Part shown: piece after piece, positions 57,470 to 64,000 of the stretch
Numbering within the stretch: the stretch's first letter is position 1
Layout: every line of letters begins with the position of its first letter
Source: an uncultured Bacteroidota bacterium
GTDB taxonomy: Bacteria; Bacteroidota; Bacteroidia; Bacteroidales; SZUA-534
NCBI GenBank assembly: GCA_946414435.1
Contig: CAMKOM010000005.1
Coordinates: forward strand, 62,001-126,000
DNA: 64,000 bases
Reading direction: 5' to 3'
Program-made: the position numbers and the translations under genes
The notes under the pieces: model-generated
What the model was told of the DNA's origin: nothing
The model's input: only the letters and a program-made list of their open reading frames with translations
Database searches by the model: none

Positions 57470-60400
57470 TTAATAATTATTGCAAATCACTTTCACACCG
57501 CCTGCCATTGTACGGACAATGTAAACACCCATCTGCGGCGCTTGCAGCTCAACAGGCTCGCCGTTGACTGCTGTTGTACGGCTGATGGCGCGGCCGTTGG
57601 CATCGAACAGCAGAATGTCGCCCACGGCGTTTTCAACGTGGATTGTCAGACCAGTTGCGTAAACTTTGACGGCTTGCGCAATGTTTTCGTCAACATCGGT
57701 ACCCGGATTATTGTTCTCGCCACCCTGGTTCTCGTTTCCGCCCTGGTTCTCGTTTCCACCTTGATTTTCATTGCCACCTTGGTTCTCGTTTCCGCCTTGG
57801 TTCTCATTTCCATCCTGCTCAAAGATGGCGGTGAACGATAAGTTGGCATTAACCACCAAATCGGCATTTATTACCACAGTGCGCGGGTTATCGGTGTTGC
57901 CATCGCTCCACTTGACAAAATGGTAGCCTTCGTCAGCAGTGGCGGTGAGCGTTACGGTTGAACCAAACCTGACGCTTTCTGCCGCACCGGTGATGGTACC
58001 ATGCTCGGCGGCTACACTCATGGTGTAGGCATTAGGCTCGAACAAAGCTGAGTAAGTGGCATCACCGTTCACTACAATCTTACGCGGGTTGTCGGTGTTG
58101 CCGTCGCTCCAACCTGCAAAGTGGTAGTGCTCTGCAGCCACGGCTTTGACAGAAGTTTTGGTTCCATACGAGAATGTTCCCGTACCCTCAACTGTACCAT
58201 TTTGAGCAACACCACTGATTGTGTGGTTTTCCAACTCAAATACCGGTAATAATGTTGTATCGGAAATTACTACCAATGTGCGCTGACTGCTTGTGTTCCC
58301 ATCGCTCCAGCGGGCAAATTGGTAGTGCTCGGGAGCAATGGCTCGCAATTGCAGCTCGGTGTTTTTCTCTAATTTCAACGTTACAGAACTACCTTTTGCA
58401 TTGTAATCATCGAATGTTGAAAGTGGTGCGAATTCATCATCAAAGCCCAATTCAACCTGACTGCCTTCCAAACGAGCTTCTTTTACAGCAACCTTATAGA
58501 GCAGTTTGTCGATAACAATCTCTTCGGTAAGCTCCTCATTGCAGTAACGACACGGATAGTGTGCTACACACGAACCGGCGGCATCGTAAGTGGCGGGAAC
58601 ACTATCGGTGTAGTAGCGCTGCGAACCGCTTGTAATGTACGTGTGCTCCAACTCATCGAATGTGATAGTGTGCTGTACATTTGCAATTTCATCGTTACCA
58701 TTGTTGTAATAGTAGGTGATTTTGCCATTGGTTGCGGTTACATGCCACATCTGCTTTGAGCCGACAGTAACGGGTTCAATACCTGAATAACTGTAAACAT
58801 TGGCATCTTTCATGCCCTCAGCCAAATCGGCAAAGCGGAATGTGCAAGGCATTTCGTCGAAGTGGCGGGCTTGGTTATCATATTTATCCCAAGACGACTC
58901 AACTTTAACTTTTGACAAATTGGAATAAAGCAATTGGTTCCTATCAATGCGGCATCTTCCTTTGAATTTGCTTAAATCCAAATCGGTTATTTGATTCTCG
59001 TAGCAATTGAGGCGCGTGAGTTTTGCACCACCTTCGGGCAATTTCAGCGTTGTCAGATTGTTGGAAGAACAATACAATTTTGTCAGATTAGTGTGTTTGC
59101 TCAAATCCAATTCAGTCAGTTCGTTCATACTGCAGTCGAACACTGTAAGTGTATTGCAATCAGGATTCAATTTGAGTGTTTTGAGTCCACAAGCGGCAAC
59201 ATTGACATCTTTCAGGCATTTGCTCGCGGTCAAATTAAGTTCAACTAATTCAATACCCTCGTTGCCCTCAATATAGAGATACTCCAAACGGCTTGCCCTG
59301 CTTAAATCTACTTCTGTAAATCCGACTTCCCGGCAGGATACCGATTTTAAGAAGTGATTGTTGCTCAAATCCAATGTTTTGCCATACAGTCTGTTGGCGT
59401 CATTACAATTTAGTTCAACCAGTTTCTGACAATTGCTCAAATCCAACTCGCTTATTTTTGTGTATTCACAATTAAGAATTCGCAATTCGGTTTTATTGCT
59501 CAAATCAAGTTCGGTCAGTTGGTTGCTACCGCAGTCGAGAATCTCAAGTTTCGGATTGGCACTGACGTTCAAAGCGCTCAACACCTTATCGCCATACAAG
59601 CGGCTGTCAGTATAATTGCAATAAAGCTCTTTCAGATTGGGGTTGTTGCTGACATTCAAATCAACCAGACTTGTTCCTGAGCAATCAAGCACCTCAAGGT
59701 TGGGGTTGTTGCTTACATTCAGCTTTATTTTGTTGTTGGTGTTTTCCATTCCTCCTAATTTGAGTACTCTCAATTTGGGACTGTTGCTTAAATCCATCAC
59801 ATAGTATTTGCCATCTGAATTATAGTTATATGTATAGTTGTTGCCCGAAATGTCAAGAACCTCCAGATTCGGGTAATTATAATACGTACTGTAATATTGA
59901 GCATACACCTTGCCTTTCCCCAATTCAGGACAATGGATTTCACGCATAATATTCTTATTCAAATAATTCCAAATAGTGACGGAATTCTTATCGAATTTTA
60001 TTCCTGTTATTATGTTTTTAATACCATTAAGCCAATCGGCCTTTCTTGTTATGTCTTTTTCAGACCAGCCTGTAACATCAAGGAAAATGCCTTTGTTGTA
60101 TTCTTTTCCGTTCCGCGTTCCAACAGCAAACCATTGTTCTTCCTCGCACGAGTGCTTGCAACGGTCGCATTTGTATTTGCAAGTAATGTAACCGTTTTTA
60201 TATTCAGCTGTATTATATATATAATCAATGTCTCCGACGTATGATTTCTTACCGCTGTAGCTGTTTTCGAAGTCATGCTCGATATGATAACCATCGAAGT
60301 ACACCTGTCCGTTCTCAATGTTGGGGTTGCCGTTGTCGTAGTAATAACTCATACCTGAAGAAAAAGATTCTTGCGACAGGTCATTCGGTTTCCAAACTCC

Positions 60401-63400
60401 ATCATGGGCATTATAAGAGAATCCGACAGTACTATAGATTTTCGACATGTCCATGTTTGAAAGGTGCGTCATGTAAATTGTTTCATCCCAACTGAATTTT
60501 GAGAAATCGGAGAATGCGCACGGCACATACATCGCGTCGGACGAAAACATATTTATTATCACAACTTCGGGTTTGCCTATTCCTGATAGGTCGAGGCAAA
60601 GGTGTCCACCCAATATTAGAGTGTCAATTGTTGTGGTGTTTGGCAATTCAACCGAAAAACCTCCTGCTTTCACATATCTCAATTTGGTGCAGCCGCTCAG
60701 ATTGAGGAAACAGGCGCTTCCTTCGAAATGCCTCAAATTGGTGGATCGGCTCAAATCAAGGTCGCTTAAACAATTATAAAAAATTGTTCCGATGTTTTCA
60801 TCATCATCGTAGACCCAATCCTTGCAATAGAACTCTTCCAAAGCCGTGCAGCCATCTAAATTCAGACTTTTCAACGTCCATCTGTTATAATTATTTTTAT
60901 CTTTATTGAGACTGACGTTCAGGCTTTTCAGTTTGGCATGGTTGCTTACGTCGAGCTGGGTAATTTGGTTGTTTGAGCAGTCGAGGCTCTCCAGCTGCAT
61001 ATTGCTGCTCAAACTCAAAGCGGTAAGCTTGTTGCCCGAGCAGTTTAATTTCCGCAGTTGAGTATTGGAAATCACATTCAAACTTGTCAGACTATTACCA
61101 CTGAAATCGACTATTTGCAGATTTCGACTAAATCCTAAATTGATTGGACCTGTCAATCCGGCGTTTGTGCAATATAATTCGGTAAGCTGCCCCATCTGTT
61201 GGGTAGTTAGAGCATTCAGATGTGCCAGTTTGTCGCAACGGTAGCCTTTGAGGTCGGTGTATGCTTTCACCCATGACATATCGCCCGTGCGGCCACGTAC
61301 ATCGAGGAACACACCTTCCTGCTTGGTGTAGCTGACAGTCTCGGTTACATATTTGCCGCAAGCGCATGTGAATGCCTGTGTGTAAGAGCCGTTGGCATTG
61401 TCGGTTGCAGCCGTATAATACGAGTAACTGTAGTTACTGCCGCCTATGTGCTTGACTCCACTATAGTAGATATAACATGTTTTGCCGCTGTATTCGAACG
61501 ATATTTCATCGGCTGTTGCGTTTGTAATATAGTTCGAGCCCGATTTGGTTGCACCGCTCACGTTAGTCACTTTGGCATCGCTCATGCCTAACAAGTTGCT
61601 AAAGCTGAATTTACAAGGCATTTCATTAACACTGATCGACAACTCTTCCAATTCCTTGCATTTGCCTAATTGTAGTGAAGTAAAACCACCTTCGATCTCC
61701 GACGAGCTGAAATATCTCAAATTTTCGAAATCGCTCATATTGAGTGTGTAAGGATTTTCGGCGCTTACACTAAAATACTTTAACTCGCTGCAACCGTCTA
61801 AATCGACCATAGAAAGATTATCGGACCACTCAATGTAGAAATCATCTAACTTCGGATTGTTAGTGGCTGTTATATTGGCAATATTATTCAAGCCTTCCGT
61901 GTAGATTGTCTCCAGTTTGGGGCAATTGCTAATGTCGAGCGTTTCCAACTCATCACTGCTGTATAAAGCAATATCGTTGAGTTGTGGTAAATTACTTAAA
62001 TCCAACTCGGTGAATTGGTAATTGTACAACTCGATTTGCGCCAGTTTTGGAACATCGCTAAAATTCAATTCACACTGAATGTTTTCCAATGCAAGACTTG
62101 TCAGATTCGAGCATCCGCTCAAATCGAGCTCGGTCAGCGGACTATGGCAATCGAGTGAAGTAAGGTTTGCGCAACCGCTTAAATCAAGAGTTGTTATTTG
62201 CTCTTCCTCACTGCCACAAGAGAAATTTTTCAATTGTGTACAGCCGCTTAAATTCACTGTTTCCAGATTGTTTTCATGGCAATATAGCGTGACCAGATTT
62301 GTGCAATTGCTCAAATTCAGCGATTCAATATTATTACTATAGCAATAAAGAAGGGTTAGATTGGTCAAGCCTGTCAAACTTAATTCTGTCAGTTGGTTGT
62401 CATTGCAAATTATTTTGGTCAGGTTCGTGTTATTGCCTAAGGTCAATGTTGTCAGTTGGTTATATTCGCAATTCAAATACTCCAACTGTGTATACTTGCT
62501 TAAATCCAATGTTCCGAATTTATTGCGGTCGCAAGTGAGTGTGGTCAGATTCGTACAATCGTCCAAGTTTAATTCTGTCAGCTGATTAGAGCGACAATTG
62601 ATACTTTCCAAACTGTTACATCCGCTTAAAGTCAAATCATTCAATTTACAGCTGTAGCAATTAAGAGTGGTGAGATTTTCACAACCGTCCAAATTCAATT
62701 CTGTGAGTTGATAGCAGTAATAGCAATTAAGATTGGTCAAATTTGTGCAACCATTCAAAGTTAAAGTTGACAGCTTGCTGCAGCCAGCGCAATCAAAATT
62801 AGTCAGACCCGAGCAGTTACTCAAATTTAAAGTTTCCAATAGGCTGTTGGCACTGCAATACAAAGTGGTCAGACTTGTGCATTCACTCAAATTCAATGCA
62901 GTCAGTTGATTATTGTAACAATCCAACATTTCTAAATTGGTGCAACCGCTGACATTCAACATGGTGATTGCGGTATAGGAAGTACTTGTGCGTCTGCAAT
63001 TGAGCGATTTCAAATTGGCGAAACCGCTGACATAGAGTGTGGCGAATTTGTTGTTGCCACAGTTCAATTCTTCCAGTTTTGTGCAATCGTTCAAATTCAA
63101 TGCTGTCAAGAGGTTATTATTGCAATAGAGATTTTCCAACTCTGTACAGTTTCTCAAATCCAATGAGGCCAAACTGTTATTGCTGCAATTGAGAGTTTTT
63201 AGATTAGGCCAATTGCTTGCATTGAGTGCAGTTAATTTGTTGTTGCGGCAATTCAGACTCTCTAATTGAGAAGAATCAGAGCCTTTGCTTGAGCCAAAGC
63301 TTGTTATTTTATTACTGCTGCAATCGAGAGTTTTCAAATTCGGGTATTTGCTTAAATCCAACTCTGTCAGGCCGATACTTGGGCAATAGAGCGCCTCAAT

Positions 63401-64000
63401 GCTTGCACGCTGCTCATCGGTGAGAGCGTTGAGTTGCGCTGCTGAGGTGCAACGGAATTGTTTCAGGTTGGGGAAGAGTGTCGGAATCCACGAAACATCA
63501 GAGCCATGGTAATTGGTGAGGTCGAGAGAGTCGCCTAACTCGCCTTCGTAAATCACGCCGTCTTGAATAGGCTCAATCTCAGCAAGGAACTCCTGCAAGT
63601 CATCGTCATCGTAGTCGTCGGCAATAATGGTGGCCTCAACATCCTCGTGGCCTACGCAGCAGTCAGAGCAGCGTCCGCAGAGATGGCAACGTGCCGAAGG
63701 ATTCTCGGCAAAGCATACTTCGTTGCACTCAGGGCATGCCTGACAATGGTCGGCACAGTGCCATCCCTCGTCGCTCACGGTGCAACCATTCTCTGTTATA
63801 TATTGGCCACAGACAGCACAGGGCGAGCCTTCGGCAGCAACACACTCGTCGCAGATTTCGGGACGACTATTGTCGTTCGGATAATCGGCATACATGCAGG
63901 TGCCGCAGTTGGCGCAATGCAAATTATGCTTGGCAACGCACGATGAGCAAGCACCGCAATCGGGGCAAGCGTCATCGGGGTTCTCGGCAAAGCAGACTTC
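57470..64000 (-). CDS. Giant Cys-rich LRR/InlB-repeat surface protein with T9SS sorting domain (5' partial)
   Basis: The frame is open to the right edge, so at least 2,170 residues are visible and the N-terminus is missing. In order: Cys-rich modules of paired CxxC knuckles (EVCFAENP repeated, CP.C..C); an LRR array of ~21-residue units (LDLS.CTNL..L.C..N.L); a linker with CACGKYVTE; a second and third LRR block; Cys spacers; three divergent InlB B-repeats (HYHFAGWSDGNTDNPR and kin); an Asn-Glu-Gln-Gly repeat linker; and a ~65-residue type IX secretion C-terminal domain (GDILLFDANGRAISR ... YIVRTMAGGVKVI). It should be exported by T9SS and held on the surface, likely binding host or food ligands. 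Confidence 0.88.
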   Translation of the reverse strand, partial: EVCFAENPDDACPDCGACSSCVAKHNLHCANCGTCMYADYPNDNSRPEICDECVAAEGSPCAVCGQYITENGCTVSDEGWHCADHCQACPECNEVCFAENPSARCHLCGRCSDCCVGHEDVEATIIADDYDDDDLQEFLAEIEPIQDGVIYEGELGDSLDLTNYHGSDVSWIPTLFPNLKQFRCTSAAQLNALTDEQRASIEALYCPSIGLTELDLSKYPNLKTLDCSSNKITSFGSSKGSDSSQLESLNCRNNKLTALNASNWPNLKTLNCSNNSLASLDLRNCTELENLYCNNNLLTALNLNDCTKLEELNCGNNKFATLYVSGFANLKSLNCRRTSTSYTAITMLNVSGCTNLEMLDCYNNQLTALNLSECTSLTTLYCSANSLLETLNLSNCSGLTNFDCAGCSKLSTLTLNGCTNLTNLNCYYCYQLTELNLDGCENLTTLNCYSCKLNDLTLSGCNSLESINCRSNQLTELNLDDCTNLTTLTCDRNKFGTLDLSKYTQLEYLNCEYNQLTTLTLGNNTNLTKIICNDNQLTELSLTGLTNLTLLYCYSNNIESLNLSNCTNLVTLYCHENNLETVNLSGCTQLKNFSCGSEEEQITTLDLSGCANLTSLDCHSPLTELDLSGCSNLTSLALENIQCELNFSDVPKLAQIELYNYQFTELDLSNLPQLNDIALYSSDELETLDISNCPKLETIYTEGLNNIANITATNNPKLDDFYIEWSDNLSMVDLDGCSELKYFSVSAENPYTLNMSDFENLRYFSSSEIEGGFTSLQLGKCKELEELSISVNEMPCKFSFSNLLGMSDAKVTNVSGATKSGSNYITNATADEISFEYSGKTCYIYYSGVKHIGGSNYSYSYYTAATDNANGSYTQAFTCACGKYVTETVSYTKQEGVFLDVRGRTGDMSWVKAYTDLKGYRCDKLAHLNALTTQQMGQLTELYCTNAGLTGPINLGFSRNLQIVDFSGNSLTSLNVISNTQLRKLNCSGNKLTALSLSSNMQLESLDCSNNQITQLDVSNHAKLKSLNVSLNKDKNNYNRWTLKSLNLDGCTALEEFYCKDWVYDDDENIGTIFYNCLSDLDLSRSTNLRHFEGSACFLNLSGCTKLRYVKAGGFSVELPNTTTIDTLILGGHLCLDLSGIGKPEVVIINMFSSDAMYVPCAFSDFSKFSWDETIYMTHLSNMDMSKIYSTVGFSYNAHDGVWKPNDLSQESFSSGMSYYYDNGNPNIENGQVYFDGYHIEHDFENSYSGKKSYVGDIDYIYNTAEYKNGYITCKYKCDRCKHSCEEEQWFAVGTRNGKEYNKGIFLDVTGWSEKDITRKADWLNGIKNIITGIKFDKNSVTIWNYLNKNIMREIHCPELGKGKVYAQYYSTYYNYPNLEVLDISGNNYTYNYNSDGKYYVMDLSNSPKLRVLKLGGMENTNNKIKLNVSNNPNLEVLDCSGTSLVDLNVSNNPNLKELYCNYTDSRLYGDKVLSALNVSANPKLEILDCGSNQLTELDLSNKTELRILNCEYTKISELDLSNCQKLVELNCNDANRLYGKTLDLSNNHFLKSVSCREVGFTEVDLSRASRLEYLYIEGNEGIELVELNLTASKCLKDVNVAACGLKTLKLNPDCNTLTVFDCSMNELTELDLSKHTNLTKLYCSSNNLTTLKLPEGGAKLTRLNCYENQITDLDLSKFKGRCRIDRNQLLYSNLSKVKVESSWDKYDNQARHFDEMPCTFRFADLAEGMKDANVYSYSGIEPVTVGSKQMWHVTATNGKITYYYNNGNDEIANVQHTITFDELEHTYITSGSQRYYTDSVPATYDAAGSCVAHYPCRYCNEELTEEIVIDKLLYKVAVKEARLEGSQVELGFDDEFAPLSTFDDYNAKGSSVTLKLEKNTELQLRAIAPEHYQFARWSDGNTSSQRTLVVISDTTLLPVFELENHTISGVAQNGTVEGTGTFSYGTKTSVKAVAAEHYHFAGWSDGNTDNPRKIVVNGDATYSALFEPNAYTMSVAAEHGTITGAAESVRFGSTVTLTATADEGYHFVKWSDGNTDNPRTVVINADLVVNANLSFTAIFEQDGNENQGGNENQGGNENQGGNENQGGNENQGGENNNPGTDVDENIAQAVKVYATGLTIHVENAVGDILLFDANGRAISRTTAVNGEPVELQAPQMGVYIVRTMAGGVKVICNNY
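57713..57811 (-). repeat. 18-bp tandem repeat encoding the NENQGG linker
   Basis: Five to six units of 18 bases encode GGNENQ in the giant surface protein just before its sorting domain. Some units differ at silent positions. The number of units may vary between strains. Confidence 0.85.

Noticed and set aside
61900..63400. Regularly spaced short repeats that could suggest a CRISPR array
   Set aside because: The repeats are in frame, diverged and encode leucine-rich repeats; there are no constant repeats with unique spacers and no cas genes in the window.

Overview
The window looks like a chromosome segment of a gut- or rumen-type member of the Bacteroidales (phylum Bacteroidota). Seen directly: many genes are preceded by the Bacteroidota -7 promoter element TAnnTTTG instead of TATAAT, and few starts have a strong Shine-Dalgarno. 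There are two TonB-dependent receptors, several LES-type lipoproteins, a DUF4491 gene, BspA-like leucine-rich-repeat proteins and a giant surface protein ending in a type IX secretion sorting domain. No species is assigned.

Layout. (1) 1-11.8 kb is an accessory island, all on the plus strand, of small unrecognised proteins. It holds three cytoplasmic-looking BspA-type LRR_5 proteins and a duplicated module (LRR_5 gene followed by a small protein with an almost identical N-terminus). It also has a protein with four tandem ~120-residue units, a candidate structured RNA with a terminator, and a candidate hairpin small RNA. (2) 11.9-14.8 kb, minus strand: panD, rfaE2, a lipoprotein and radA. (3) 14.9-22.6 kb: a TPP riboswitch controlling a TonB receptor (probable thiamin uptake), a radical SAM/lipoprotein pair, and a LuxR-type regulator divergent from a second TonB receptor with a lipoprotein. 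(4) 22.6-25 kb: DUF4491 and two overlapping acyl/aminoacyl-transferase-like genes. (5) 25-32.5 kb is a mobile/defence region: a REP-associated tyrosine transposase with its palindromes and a decayed second copy, a truncated ORF6N gene, a RhuM-like gene, and a LlaJI/McrBC-type restriction-modification system whose McrB-like gene is split at a T7 run. A promoter-bearing repeat occurs three times here. (6) 32.6-38 kb: a glutathione peroxidase-OhrR operon with two matching operators, a flavin reductase, a GH51 arabinofuranosidase and a bifunctional-nuclease-family protein. (7) 38.2-44.5 kb is core: rplU-rpmA-serS, tRNA-Ala(CGC), a CorC/HlyC protein and a PpiD-like chaperone. (8) 44.5-50.7 kb: nucleotide-sugar and glycan genes gmd, fcl, ugd, a UDP-glucuronate epimerase and a GT4 transferase, interrupted by a GxxExxY predicted nuclease bounded by inverted repeats. 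(9) 50.9-56.5 kb: metG, cysS and glnS in a row, with related palindromic repeats in the spacers. (10) 56.6-64 kb: small genes and a giant Cys-rich LRR/InlB-repeat surface protein that runs off the right edge.

Best candidates for something undescribed: the GxxExxY gene inside its inverted repeats, the LRR_5/small-protein duplicated island, the mobile promoter repeat in the defence region, and the structured leader and U7 frameshift of the restriction system. All assignments are from reading the sequence; no database search was run.
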